Shown here piece by piece: positions 41,286 through 50,516 of a DNA stretch of 64,000 bases. Source of the stretch: Methylomicrobium lacus LW14 (GTDB lineage: Bacteria > Pseudomonadota > Gammaproteobacteria > Methylococcales > Methylomonadaceae); the NCBI RefSeq assembly GCF_000527095.1, contig NZ_AZUN01000001.1, forward strand, positions 3,113,501 through 3,177,500. Direction: 5' to 3'. A model generated the notes under the pieces. That model ran no database searches. It was not told the DNA's origin and saw only the letters and a program-made list of their open reading frames with translations. Positions within the stretch are counted from its first letter, which is position 1. Each line of letters begins with the position of its first letter. Both the position numbers and the translations under genes were made by a program.

Positions 41286-41675
41286 TTTTCCACAGGATGC
41301 AAAACCGTGCGCTGAGGTTGTTCCTGTCTCCTGTCAGGCGCTGATTTGTCTGTGCGCTTGCTCACATGCGGCCGGGAATTTTTTTATATCTTGTTGATAT
41401 TAAATTATAAAATTCTGATTCTAAACCGGCTGAACAATTCCGGCGCAATCTGACAGGGCTCCATGGCGGACGCCAAGTGCGGGCGGTTATTTTCAGCTTA
41501 CCCACAGAGTTATCCACAAAAACTGTGGATAAGTGCGATAGCTTTTTTGCAATCAACGGTTTCGGTCGATTTTTGCAAGACCGGCAAAGGCTTGTCTGCG
41601 ATAAGCGCCGGTGCGGGCGTAAAACCTTGCGCATTTGCAGGGCTTCAGGAAGAATTATTCGGTTTTTGTGGAAAA
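41286..41675. other. Cluster of DnaA-box-like nonamers (candidate origin or DnaA-controlled region)
   Basis: Two perfect matches to TTATCCACA occur head to head: TTATCCACA at 41510-41518 and its complement TGTGGATAA at 41524-41532. One-mismatch sites are TTACCCACA (41498-41506), TTTTCCACA (41286-41294) and TGTGGAAAA (41667-41675). Three sites fall within 35 bases. An AT-rich stretch lies about 75-115 bases to the left. The genes on either side are transcribed away from it. The usual origin neighbours (dnaA, dnaN, mnmG) are absent, so an origin is not proven. Confidence 0.55.
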
Positions 41676-41697
41676 GTCAATAAAAAATTCATATAAT
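41668..41697 (+). promoter_or_regulatory. Likely promoter of the large oxidoreductase gene
   Basis: A perfect TATAAT (41692-41697) is preceded 18 bases upstream by GTGGAA (41668-41673), a poor -35, or 20 bases upstream by TTGTGG. One DnaA-box-like site overlaps the -35 area, so DnaA binding could affect transcription. The start codon is about 100 bases downstream. Confidence 0.5.
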
Positions 41698-41796
41698 GCT
41701 CGGTTAAACCGACTCCTTTGCAATCCTCATAAGGACTTACGCAGGCGATTTTTCGCACCGTTTGGACTGTCTTGAGCTAATCAACCCTAAGTGACT

Positions 41797-44700
41797 ATGG
41801 ATCAAAACGACTTTACGCTTGGAATTCCCGGCTTTACTTATCCTGATTTATACGACGCCCTGCGCCTGAACGATTTGCTGGAAGTGTTCGATGCTTCGGT
41901 AAAACGCCATGATGCGGAGTTGTTCGCTCAATTTGCCGCTTACCGGCAATGTCAGGGCGAAGGCATGGCGGTCGAAGCGATTTCGGATTTGCTGGTCAAG
42001 ATGGGGCCCTATGTCGGCCAATTCGTCGCCAAACTGTTTGGCATCGAAGGCGCGCATCAAGAGCAAGCGAGAAAGATCAAGGAAGAATTCGAGACCGTTT
42101 TTACTTACAAGAATGAAGTCGTTGCGAAGCTGAACCTGGTTTTCAAGAATCAGGCGATTGCGGATTGGGATGTCGACGGCATTAAAAACCGTTTTGAGCT
42201 GTTGATCCAGGCGGCCTTCCCCGAGGCGGCCGGCGACAACGACGCCGAGCGCCGGGTCGCGCGCGCCGGCGCGGTGATCGGCAGCCTGTCGAGCCACTTC
42301 AAAGCGGTTGCGAAAGGCAAGGAAGGCACTTATCCGGCTGCGGACGCGGCGGCCGAGCAGCTGCGCGCGAAACTTGCCGCGCATGCCGAAGCCGCGCAGG
42401 CATTTGCGGACATCATTGCGGCTACCGATGCGGCCGGCTTTATCGACGGCCTGATGGATTTGGCGCAGCGTTGGGCCTACATCGCGCAGCATGATCCCGA
42501 GATCGCCGGGCATTGGCTCAGCTTTCAGTTTCCGGACAAACGCGATTTCGAGAATCTGGTCGAGCATGACGTGGTCGACAAGGGCGAATTTTCGGTCTGG
42601 ATGGGCGAGCTGGCGCATCGCCGCCGCCGCGACGGCTTCAAGCTGACCGACCCGCGCTTCAATGAGCGCCAGACCCTGTCCGAGGTCGATCACTGCATCT
42701 ATTGCCACGAGCGCGACACCGATTCCTGCTCGAAAGGCATGCGCAACAAGAAGACCAATACCTTCAAGGTCGACCCGTTAGGCGTCACCACGACCGGCTG
42801 CCCGCTCGAAGAAAAAATCTCCGAGATGCACCTGGTCAAGCGCGGCGGCGACAACATCGGCGCGCTCGCAATCATCATCGTCGACAATCCGATGTGCCCA
42901 GGCACCGGTCACCGGATTTGCAACGACTGCATGAAGGGCTGTATCTATCAAAAGACCGATCCGGTCAACATTCCGCAGATCGAAACGAACGTGCTGACCG
43001 ACGTGCTGTTCATGCCTTACGGTTTCGAGATCTACAGCCTGTTGACGCGCTGGAATCCGTTGAACGTGAAGCGTTCGGTCATGCAGCCTTACAACGGCAA
43101 GAACGTGCTGGTTGTCGGCCTCGGCCCTGCCGGTTATACGATGAGCCATTATTTGCTGAACGAAGGTTTCGGCGTGGCCGGCATCGACGGTTTGAAACTG
43201 GAGCCGCTGCCGGCCGCATTGACCGGCGGCGGCGACGCGCTGCCTCAGCCGATTGCCGACTTCCGGGAGCTATATGAAGATCTCGACAAGCGTATCCTGG
43301 CCGGTTTCGGCGGCGTCGCCGAATACGGCATCACGGTGCGCTGGGACAAGAATTTCCTGAAGGTGATCTATCTGACCCTGCTGCGCCGGAACGCGTTCCG
43401 CGCTTACGGCGGCGTCCGTTTCGGCGGCACGATCACGATCGAGGATGCCTGGAAGATGGGCTTCGACCATATCTGTATCGCCTCCGGCGCCGGCAAGCCG
43501 ACGATCATCGACCTGAAGAACAATCTGATGCGCGGCATCCGCAAGGCGTCCGACTTCCTGATGGCGCTGCAGTTGACCGGCGCGGCGAAGTCGTCGTCGC
43601 TGGCGAATCTGCAGGTGCGCCTGCCGGCCGGCGTGATCGGCGGCGGTCTGACCGCGATCGATACCGCGACCGAATTGATGGCGTATTATCCGGTGCAGGT
43701 AGAAAAACTGCTCGGCCGCTACGAGACGCTGGCGGCTACCTACGGCGAAGAAACGGTCCGTAAACGCTACGATAAGGAAGAAACGATCATTCTGGACGAG
43801 TTCCTGGGCCACGGCCGCGCGATTCGCGCCGAACGCGAGCGCGCCAAAGCCGCAGGCGAGAAGCCGAACTTCCAGCCGCTGGTCGAAGGCTGGGGCGGCG
43901 TGACGCTGTTCTACCGCAAAGGCATGAAGGATGCGCCGGCTTACCGGCAAAACCACGAGGAAATCTCCGAAGCGCTCGAAGAAGGCATCGCGCTCGCCGA
44001 AGGCATGAGCCCGGTCGGCGCGATTCCTGACGAATACGGCCATTTACGCGCGGTCGAGTTCGAAAAACTCGAATGCGAAGACGGCCGCTGGGTCAAGAAG
44101 CAGAGGGTGACCGTGCCGTTGCGCAACCTGTATGTCGCGGCCGGCACCTCGCCGAACACGATCTATCAGAGCGAGTATCCGGACACCTTCGTGATGGACA
44201 AATGGTTCTTCCAGCGCTATCAGCCGGAATGGCTTGACGGCAATCTGGAATTGGTGCCGATGCACGATGAAGCTGCGCCGAAACTCGGCTTGCCGGCGCC
44301 GTTGACCTCGTATCAACAGGACGGCAAATTCATCAGCTTCTACGGCGACAACCATCCGGTTTACGCGGGCAATGTCGTGAAGGCGATGGCGAGCGCGAAA
44401 AACGGCTATCCGCATATCGCCAAATTGTTCGAAAAGGAACTGGCGGGGCTCGATCCTGCTTTGCAAACTCAGCGAAACGCCGAATTAAAGCAATTTTTCG
44501 GCTCGCTGGACGAAGCCTTTAGCGCGACGATCGTCGCGATCAACCGCCTGACGCCGACGATCATCGAAGTGATCGTGAAAGCGCCGATGGCGGCGGATAA
44601 ATTCGAACCGGGCCAATTCTACCGGCTGCAAAACTTCGAAGCCTATGCGCCGGTCAAGCATGGCACGGTGCTGGCTGCGGAGGGCTTGGCGCTGACCGGC

Positions 44701-45486
44701 GCCGAGGTCGACAAGGAGAACGGCACGATTTCGCTGATCGCGCTCGAGATGGGGTCGTCCTCGCGCCTGTGCGCGACCTGGAAGGTCGGCGATCCGTTGA
44801 TCCTGATGGGCGTGACCGGCACTCCGACAGAGATCCCGACCGGACAGACCGTGCTGTTGATCGGCGGCGGCCTCGGCAATGCGGTCTTGTTCTCGATCGG
44901 CAAGGCGCTGCGCAATGCCGGCAACAAGGTGATCTATTTTGCCGGTTACAAATACCGGCAGGATGTTTTCAAGGTCGAAGACATCGAAGCCGCATCGGAT
45001 GTGATCATCTGGTCGGTCGACAACACGCCGGGCGCCGAAGCGTTCCCGCCGACGCGGCCGCAGGACAAGACTTTCGTCGGCAACATCCTCGAATGCATGG
45101 TCGCTTATGCGCAAGGCAATTTAGGCGAGCAGCCGATCTCGCTGTCGGATGTCGACCATCTGATCGTGATCGGCTCGGACCGGATGATGGCCGCGGTCAA
45201 AGATGCGCGTTTCAATGTGTTGAAGCCTTATCTGAGCAAGGTGCAGCATGCGATCGGTTCGATCAACTCGCCGATGCAGTGCATGATGAAAGGCATCTGC
45301 GCGCAATGCTTGTGCAAGCATGTCGACGCGGAATCCGGCAAGGAATATTTCGTGTATTCCTGCTACAATCAGGATCAGGATCTGGACAAGGTCGATTTCC
45401 CGCATCTGAATGCGCGCCTGCGCCAGAATACGGTGCAGGAAAAGCTGTCCAATCTGTGGCTGGATTATTTGCTCGAGAAGCCGTAA
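41797..45486 (+). CDS. Giant fused flavin/iron-sulfur NAD(P)H oxidoreductase (NfnB-NfnA-like, with extra N-terminal domain)
   Basis: From the ATG at 41797 the protein has 1229 residues (a GTG two codons upstream is possible). Residues 1-290 are helical and unrecognised. Residues about 297-400 carry cysteines in CIYCHERDTDSC, GCPLEE, CPGTGHRIC and CNDCMKGCIY, like the N-terminal double 4Fe-4S domain of GltD, NfnB and dihydropyrimidine dehydrogenase. An FAD fold (VLVVGLGPAGYTMSHYLL, about 434) and an NAD(P) fold (GVIGGGLTAIDTATEL, 613) follow. From about 925 a ferredoxin-reductase module appears: FEPGQFYRLQN, LLIGGGLGNAV (1020) and a 2Fe-2S-type motif GICAQCLCK...SC (Cys1168-1189), as in PyrK and NfnA. 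It is monocistronic, with a promoter and a strong terminator. Electron acceptor and direction are unknown; bifurcation is only an inference. Confidence 0.8.
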   Translation: MDQNDFTLGIPGFTYPDLYDALRLNDLLEVFDASVKRHDAELFAQFAAYRQCQGEGMAVEAISDLLVKMGPYVGQFVAKLFGIEGAHQEQARKIKEEFETVFTYKNEVVAKLNLVFKNQAIADWDVDGIKNRFELLIQAAFPEAAGDNDAERRVARAGAVIGSLSSHFKAVAKGKEGTYPAADAAAEQLRAKLAAHAEAAQAFADIIAATDAAGFIDGLMDLAQRWAYIAQHDPEIAGHWLSFQFPDKRDFENLVEHDVVDKGEFSVWMGELAHRRRRDGFKLTDPRFNERQTLSEVDHCIYCHERDTDSCSKGMRNKKTNTFKVDPLGVTTTGCPLEEKISEMHLVKRGGDNIGALAIIIVDNPMCPGTGHRICNDCMKGCIYQKTDPVNIPQIETNVLTDVLFMPYGFEIYSLLTRWNPLNVKRSVMQPYNGKNVLVVGLGPAGYTMSHYLLNEGFGVAGIDGLKLEPLPAALTGGGDALPQPIADFRELYEDLDKRILAGFGGVAEYGITVRWDKNFLKVIYLTLLRRNAFRAYGGVRFGGTITIEDAWKMGFDHICIASGAGKPTIIDLKNNLMRGIRKASDFLMALQLTGAAKSSSLANLQVRLPAGVIGGGLTAIDTATELMAYYPVQVEKLLGRYETLAATYGEETVRKRYDKEETIILDEFLGHGRAIRAERERAKAAGEKPNFQPLVEGWGGVTLFYRKGMKDAPAYRQNHEEISEALEEGIALAEGMSPVGAIPDEYGHLRAVEFEKLECEDGRWVKKQRVTVPLRNLYVAAGTSPNTIYQSEYPDTFVMDKWFFQRYQPEWLDGNLELVPMHDEAAPKLGLPAPLTSYQQDGKFISFYGDNHPVYAGNVVKAMASAKNGYPHIAKLFEKELAGLDPALQTQRNAELKQFFGSLDEAFSATIVAINRLTPTIIEVIVKAPMAADKFEPGQFYRLQNFEAYAPVKHGTVLAAEGLALTGAEVDKENGTISLIALEMGSSSRLCATWKVGDPLILMGVTGTPTEIPTGQTVLLIGGGLGNAVLFSIGKALRNAGNKVIYFAGYKYRQDVFKVEDIEAASDVIIWSVDNTPGAEAFPPTRPQDKTFVGNILECMVAYAQGNLGEQPISLSDVDHLIVIGSDRMMAAVKDARFNVLKPYLSKVQHAIGSINSPMQCMMKGICAQCLCKHVDAESGKEYFVYSCYNQDQDLDKVDFPHLNARLRQNTVQEKLSNLWLDYLLEKP

Positions 45487-45509
45487 TCCGGTTTTGCAAG
45501 GTTAGGCGG

Positions 45510-45548
45510 CAGGATGGGCGAGGCGATCGCCTCGCCCATCCTGTTTTT
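45510..45548 (+). terminator. Strong intrinsic terminator after the oxidoreductase gene
   Basis: A perfect palindromic stem of up to 17 bp (arms CAGGATGGGCGAGGCGA / TCGCCTCGCCCATCCTG, 45510-45543) is followed by TTTTT. It begins 23 bases after the stop codon. Confidence 0.93.
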
Positions 45549-45931
45549 GCTCTTTGTGCGAGAGCAAAGGATAAGGAGAACTTTTCAAGGTTTTCCAGGT
45601 CATTTTAGGGTGATCGGCATTTTATCGGTGAGGCGAAGCGTCATGTTAACCGAGTTCCTATTCTAACGGTCGCATCAATTATTGCGATGGGCTGTAATCA
45701 ATAACCTTCCTGATACGCAAAGACTTTTAGCGTCTTTGAACCGGTCATTTAAACCAAGAATAGCTTTCGGCGCGGTTGAAATTCGGCGAAGCCGTCGCCA
45801 TTATCGTTAAAACCGTTTGGCTTGGCTGTTTGAGAGGACTCGCGTCCTGATGCCGAATCTGTTAATTAAATTTATTTCCGATCTTTCCGGTAAAGCCCCG
45901 GCAAGCATCAATGTTTTTGAAGAGTGTAACC
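45549..45931. other. Intergenic region with small hairpins, no gene found
   Basis: Two short hairpins are visible: CAAAGAC with GTCTTTG (45718-45738) and AGGAC-TCGC-GTCCT (45835-45848). No open frame looks real. A small RNA is possible but nothing in the sequence proves it. The promoter of the following small gene should lie here. Confidence 0.35.
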
Positions 45932-46153
45932 ATGGCAAGAACTTCCGCAAAGCTGGCGAACAAACCCGACGAACCGATGAGTCAAATCGATCATGATGAG
46001 GATGGTTTCGACGATGTCGAATTTTCGTCTCTCGATGCGAGCGAAAGCGATACGATCAAACGCGATGCGCGGCGAAAGATCGAAATTTATTGGGAAAAAA
46101 AGCGTTTGAGGGAACAGTTTGATGATCTCGACGAGGCCGAATTAGGCTTTTAA
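45932..46153 (+). CDS. Small PA3496-like protein
   Basis: From the ATG at 45932 the product is 73 residues, very acidic in its middle (HDEDGFDDVEFSSLDASESD) and ending in a charged helix RDARRKIEIYWEKKRLREQF followed by DDLDEAELGF. The C-terminal helix (ARRKIE...EKKRLREQ) matches the small PA3496-type proteins annotated as putative envelope-integrity proteins in pseudomonads; no biochemical function is known to me. A start at 45911 is less likely. Confidence 0.7.
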   Translation: MARTSAKLANKPDEPMSQIDHDEDGFDDVEFSSLDASESDTIKRDARRKIEIYWEKKRLREQFDDLDEAELGF

Positions 46154-46188
46154 GCCTAACCGTCCCCTGGGGCGGCGGAAGCCGCCCC
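46144..46188. terminator. Palindromes between the PA3496-like gene and grxC
   Basis: AGGCTTTTAAGCCT (46144-46157) overlaps the stop codon, and GGGGCGGC-GGAA-GCCGCCCC (46169-46188) forms an 8-bp GC-rich stem with a GNRA-type loop. The two genes converge here. There is no U-run after the stem, so termination is plausible but unproven. Confidence 0.45.
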
Positions 46189-46214
46189 GCAACGAGCTTG
46201 CCGCTAACGGTAGC

Positions 46215-46469
46215 TCAATCGGTCAATAACGGATCCAGCTGGTGTTGTTGATCCAGCGCATACAAATCATCAAAACCGCCGATATGACGGTCGTCGATAA
46301 AGATTTGCGGCACCGTGCGCCTGTTGCTTTTGCCCATCATTTCCTCACGCAAACCGGGCTGCGCATCGACATTGATTTCGGTGTAGCTGACGCCTTTTCG
46401 GTCGAGCAGGCGTTTCGCCATGACGCAGTAAGGGCAGATTTTAGTCGTATAAATGATGATGTTTGGCAT
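46215..46469 (-). CDS. grxC: Glutaredoxin 3
   Basis: An 84-residue glutaredoxin with the dithiol active site CPYC (TTKICPYCVMAKRLL) and the glutathione-binding RRTVPQIFIDDRHIGGFDDL. Its size and active site match GrxC. It reduces disulfides using glutathione. It lies 47 bases downstream of topA on the same strand. Confidence 0.95.
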   Translation of the reverse strand: MPNIIIYTTKICPYCVMAKRLLDRKGVSYTEINVDAQPGLREEMMGKSNRRTVPQIFIDDRHIGGFDDLYALDQQHQLDPLLTD

Positions 46470-46516
46470 GGGTCGGCAGAGTGATCGGGCGTGAGCCCGG
46501 CTGATTAGGCGCGCGC

Positions 46517-48832
46517 CTATTTCGGTCCTTCGACGTCGGCAGGATCGCCTTCATAAGGCGTCGCATAGCTGCACTCCTTTTGCGGACAGACCTTTTCGAC
46601 ACCGCGCCGCTTGGTTTCCTTGACGGTCAGGACCGGCCAATGACATTCCGGGCAGCTTTCCTTCAGCGGCGCATTCCAGAGCGCATAGTCGCATTTCGGA
46701 TATTCGGAACAGGAATAAAAAATCTTGTTGTTGCGCGACTTGCGTTTCAGAATGCTGCCTTTTTTGCACTTCGGGCATTCGACGCCGGTATCGAGCGGCT
46801 TTTCCAACGGTTCGATATGGCGGCATTTCGGATAGGCGCTGCAGCCGATGAACTTACCGTAGCGGCCTGACTTCAAGACCAGCGGCGATTCGCATTTCGG
46901 GCAAACCCGGCCCTCGACCACCTCCGGCTCTACCGCTTCGTTTTGGTCTTCGTTCAGGTTGCGGGTATAGGAACAGCCCGGATAATTGGTGCAGCCGATG
47001 AAGCGGCCGTTGCGGCCCAGACGAATCGACAGGGGGCTGCCGCAGTCCGGGCAGTTTTCATCGAGCGCCTCCTGGGTCACGTCCTTGCGCTGTACGTTTT
47101 CGTCTTTTTCCTGGATCAGCGTGTTGAACGGCTTCCAGAATTCGCTCATCAACGGAATCCAGTCTTTCTCTCCGCGCGACACCGCATCGAGGTCGTCTTC
47201 GAGCTTCGCGGTAAAGTCGTAATCGACATACTTCGTGAAATGCTCGGTTAAAAACTTGTTCACGATGCGGCCGACATCGGTCGGATGAAAGCGCTTGTTT
47301 TCGAGCGTCACATAATCGCGATTCTGCAAGGTCGAGATGATCGAGGCATAGGTCGAAGGCCGGCCGATGCCGTGTTCTTCGAGCGTCTTGACCAGGCTCG
47401 CTTCGCCAAAACGCGGCGGCGGCTCGGTGAAATGCTGCGCGTTGACGATGTCGTTCAGCGGCACCGGGCGGCCCTCTTCGAGCGGCGGCAGGAAGCTTTC
47501 CTTGTCGTCGCTGTCGCTGGTGTCGTCCTTGCCTTCCAGATAAACCGCCATGAAGCCGGGCGAGGCGATCGTCGAGCCGGTCGCCCTGAACGCGTGTTGG
47601 CCTTCTTCGCCGCAGCCCAGATCGACCGCGATCATGTTAATCGTCGCCTGAATCATCTGGCAGGCGATCGTGCGCTTCCAGATCAGGTCGTAAAGCTTGA
47701 ATTGCTCGTCGCTGAGATGACTTTTGAGCTGGGCGGGCAGATAGCGTGGATAAGTCGGCCGAATCGCTTCATGGGCTTCCTGCGCGTTTTTTGACTTGGT
47801 CTTGAATACGCGCGGTTCTTTCGGCACGTTGCCGGGGCCATAATTTTCGGCGATCATCTCGCGCATCTCGGCAACCGCCTCGATGGACAGATTGACCGAA
47901 TCGGTACGCATATAGGTGATCAGGCCGGCCGTTTCGCCGCCGATGTCGATGCCTTCGTACAATTGCTGGGCGACCATCATCGTGCGCTTGGTTGTAAAGC
48001 CGAGCTTGCGCGCCGCTTCCTGCTGCAGGGTTGAGGTCGTAAACGGCGGCGCGGGATTGCGTTTCTGCTGCTTCTTTTCGAGCTTGGTGACGATCAGGCG
48101 GCCGTCCGCCGCCGCCAATAACGATTGTCTGGCTTGTTCCGCCGCGGCTTGGTCGGTGATGCTGAATTGATTCAGTTTTGCGCCGGCCAAATGGGTCAGC
48201 TTGGCCTTGAAGGTTTGCTCGTCGGCGGTCAACTGCGCATCGATCGTCCAGTATTCTCGGCTCTTGAAGGCTTCGATTTCGAGCTCGCGCTCGACGATCA
48301 TGCGCAGCGCGGGGCTCTGCACGCGGCCGGCGGACAGGCCGCGGCGGATCTTTTTCCAGAGCAACGGCGACAGTTTGAAGCCGACCAGATAATCGAGCGC
48401 CCGGCGCGCCTGTTGCGCATTGATCAGATTCGTCGCCAGTTCGGCCGGATGCGCGATCGCCTCGGTCACCGCTTTCTTGGTGATTTCATGAAAGACGACC
48501 CGGTGCACCGTTTTGTTTTTCAGCGCTTTTTTTTCGTTTAACAGCTCATAGAGATGCCAGGAAATCGCTTCACCCTCGCGGTCGGGGTCGGTCGCGAGAT
48601 ACAGCGCGTCGGCGTCTTTGAGCGCCTTGCCGATCGCCTGCACATGGCGCAAATTGCGCTCGATCACCTCATATTTCATCGCGAAATGATTATCGGGATC
48701 GACCGCGCCTTCCTTCGGAATCAAATCGCGGACATGGCCATAAGAAGCCAACACCGTAAAATCCTTACCCAGATATTTTTCGATGGTTTTGGCTTTGGCG
48801 GGAGATTCTACGATGACGAGATTTTTGCTCAT
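46517..48832 (-). CDS. topA: DNA topoisomerase I
   Basis: A 771-residue type IA topoisomerase. The TOPRIM domain begins NLVIVESPAKAKTIEKYLG and includes YLATDPDREGEAISWHL. The catalytic tyrosine is in GLITYMRTDSVNLS. The C-terminus has four zinc ribbons: CPDCGSP...CTNYPGC, CPKCESP...CSAYPKC, CPKCKKG...CSEYPKC and a last one with CPECHWP. It relaxes negative supercoils. topA-smg-dprA is a conserved order. Confidence 0.97.
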   Translation of the reverse strand: MSKNLVIVESPAKAKTIEKYLGKDFTVLASYGHVRDLIPKEGAVDPDNHFAMKYEVIERNLRHVQAIGKALKDADALYLATDPDREGEAISWHLYELLNEKKALKNKTVHRVVFHEITKKAVTEAIAHPAELATNLINAQQARRALDYLVGFKLSPLLWKKIRRGLSAGRVQSPALRMIVERELEIEAFKSREYWTIDAQLTADEQTFKAKLTHLAGAKLNQFSITDQAAAEQARQSLLAAADGRLIVTKLEKKQQKRNPAPPFTTSTLQQEAARKLGFTTKRTMMVAQQLYEGIDIGGETAGLITYMRTDSVNLSIEAVAEMREMIAENYGPGNVPKEPRVFKTKSKNAQEAHEAIRPTYPRYLPAQLKSHLSDEQFKLYDLIWKRTIACQMIQATINMIAVDLGCGEEGQHAFRATGSTIASPGFMAVYLEGKDDTSDSDDKESFLPPLEEGRPVPLNDIVNAQHFTEPPPRFGEASLVKTLEEHGIGRPSTYASIISTLQNRDYVTLENKRFHPTDVGRIVNKFLTEHFTKYVDYDFTAKLEDDLDAVSRGEKDWIPLMSEFWKPFNTLIQEKDENVQRKDVTQEALDENCPDCGSPLSIRLGRNGRFIGCTNYPGCSYTRNLNEDQNEAVEPEVVEGRVCPKCESPLVLKSGRYGKFIGCSAYPKCRHIEPLEKPLDTGVECPKCKKGSILKRKSRNNKIFYSCSEYPKCDYALWNAPLKESCPECHWPVLTVKETKRRGVEKVCPQKECSYATPYEGDPADVEGPK

Positions 48833-48934
48833 TTATCCTTAAAAGGTTTCACGGTGCAGGGGACAATGTACAGGAATTAAGTTCAAATGGCGTGCTTTTC
48901 AGCAATCTGAACCTCGTGTCTTCTGCGGCAATGA

Positions 48935-49402
48935 TCAATGCAAATAGGTTGGGATCAGATCGTAAACGTAATCTTCCATGCGGGAGAACGCGATTTCCTG
49001 ATCGGGCTGGCTGAGCAACACCATCAGCACGATCCATTTGAGTTTTTCGACCGAAATTTCTTCGTTTTCGAGCGCCATTGCCCGGTCGATCACGATCTCG
49101 CGATTCGCCGAACTCAGGATGCCTTTTTGTTCCAGAAACAGGATCAGGCCGAGGCATTCGGTGCTCAGCTTGGCTTGTTCCTCGGCGCAGAATATGCGGA
49201 ACGCAGGCGCGACGGTCGGCGCAATCGCCCGCTGCAAACTCAACGACTCCAGCCAGTCGAACGCCTTGCTGACTTCGAGCTGCTCGAAGCCGGCTTCCAG
49301 CAATTCGGTTCTGATCACATCGCTATCTGGCAGGATTTCGATTTCACCCTCCATATAGTTTTCGAACAGGTACATCAGAACATCAAAAATATTTTCTTTC
49401 AT
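48935..49402 (-). CDS. smg: Smg family protein (DUF494)
   Basis: A 155-residue protein beginning MKENIFDVLMYLFENYM and containing LGLILFLEQKGILS and the C-terminal YVYDLIPTYLH, the pattern of the DUF494/Smg family. Its function is unknown, but it is nearly always encoded beside dprA and topA in beta- and gammaproteobacteria. It follows dprA by 15 bases. Confidence 0.93.
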   Translation of the reverse strand: MKENIFDVLMYLFENYMEGEIEILPDSDVIRTELLEAGFEQLEVSKAFDWLESLSLQRAIAPTVAPAFRIFCAEEQAKLSTECLGLILFLEQKGILSSANREIVIDRAMALENEEISVEKLKWIVLMVLLSQPDQEIAFSRMEDYVYDLIPTYLH

Positions 49403-49417
49403 AGCGCTCGCCAGAGA

Positions 49418-50470
49418 TTATTTAATTCGGGTATAACAGCCGCCCGCCACCGCCGAAATGTAACCGTTAAGTTCCAGAATCAGCAGCATCGAGGCTATCA
49501 TTTCGACCGATTTGCCGGTTTTTTCGACCAGATCGTCGATAGATGTGGGGTCATACATGACAAGATTCAATAATGTTTGTTGCTCCAGGTCAAGCATTGA
49601 TTGTTCCGGTGTTGGTGCGCAATTTCTATCTTGTTGATAGTATTGATGTAATTCCTCGATAATATCTTGCACGGTTTCGACAAGTTTGGCGCCTTCGCGG
49701 ATCAGTGCATTGCAGCCGCGCGCCAAGGGGTTATGGATCGATCCCGGAATCGCAAACACTTCGCGGTTTTGCTCCAGCGCCTGACGCGCGGTGATCAGCG
49801 AGCCGCTGTCCTTGGCGGCCTCGACGACCAGCAGGCCCTGGCACAGGCCGCTGATGATCCGGTTGCGGCGCGGAAAGTGATGCGCCAAGGCCGGCGTGCC
49901 CGGCGGCAGTTCGGTCACGATCGCGCCCTGCTTGATGATTTGGCTGGCCAAATTTTTGTTCTTGGCCGGATAAATGCGGTCAGGCCCGGTGCCGACCACC
50001 GCGATGGTCAGTCCCTGTCCATGCAGGGCGCCTTCATGACCCGCCGCATCGATACCGAGGGCGAGACCGCTGGAAATCACGAAGCCGTGCGCGCTCAGCG
50101 CCTTGGCGAATTCAAATGCGGTTTCACTGCCGAGCGCGGAAGGATTCCGGCTGCCGACGATCGCGATTTGCGGCCTGGACAGTAAATCCACAGCGCCGCG
50201 CACGAACAGCAGCGGCGGCGGATCGGCAATTTGCTTGAGTTGCTCGGGATAGAGAGGATCGTCAAGCGTGAGGATGTGTTGATCGGGCTGCCTGGACCAG
50301 GACAGATCGCTCTCGATCAATTGCCAGTCGGGGTTTCTGATCGCTTCGATCGCGGCGGGTTTCAGGCCCAGGGAGGCCAGAGTGGAGGAGGATTCGGAAA
50401 ACAATTGCGCCGGGGCGTGCGTTTCCAGCAGACTCAAAAAGGTTCTGCTGCCGACTCCCGGCGCGCGCAA
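49418..50470 (-). CDS. dprA: DNA-processing protein DprA
   Basis: At least 350 residues. The DprA Rossmann core is clear: IAIVGSRNPSALGSETAFEF, SGLALGIDAAGHEGALH, VVGTGPDRIYPAKN and LVVEAAKDSGSLITARQA, with a C-terminal winged helix (MYDPTSIDDLVEKTGKS). DprA loads RecA onto incoming DNA in transformation. The start is unclear: the frame continues upstream as SYWLALLRAPGVG, which is conserved, yet it has no ATG or GTG. Choices are the TTG at 50470, which cuts into that motif, or a CTG at 50522-50524 that would overlap the end of the LysM gene. Confidence 0.92.
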   Translation of the reverse strand: MRAPGVGSRTFLSLLETHAPAQLFSESSSTLASLGLKPAAIEAIRNPDWQLIESDLSWSRQPDQHILTLDDPLYPEQLKQIADPPPLLFVRGAVDLLSRPQIAIVGSRNPSALGSETAFEFAKALSAHGFVISSGLALGIDAAGHEGALHGQGLTIAVVGTGPDRIYPAKNKNLASQIIKQGAIVTELPPGTPALAHHFPRRNRIISGLCQGLLVVEAAKDSGSLITARQALEQNREVFAIPGSIHNPLARGCNALIREGAKLVETVQDIIEELHQYYQQDRNCAPTPEQSMLDLEQQTLLNLVMYDPTSIDDLVEKTGKSVEMIASMLLILELNGYISAVAGGCYTRIK

Positions 50471-50516
50471 TAGCGCAAGCCAATATGAAAGATCGCAGGA
50501 GGTGTTTGGCGTAGGA

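Larger units (their letters stand above)
41104..41796. other. Long intergenic region, divergent, with AT-rich patch and DnaA-box-like sites
   Basis: About 690 bases without a convincing gene separate nrdR from the large oxidoreductase gene. An AT-rich patch (about 41380-41425, with GATATTAAATTATAAAATT) lies between scattered DnaA-box-like nonamers. The right end holds a promoter-like sequence. Small ORFs on both strands (for example 41362-41634) resemble nothing known. Confidence 0.6.
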
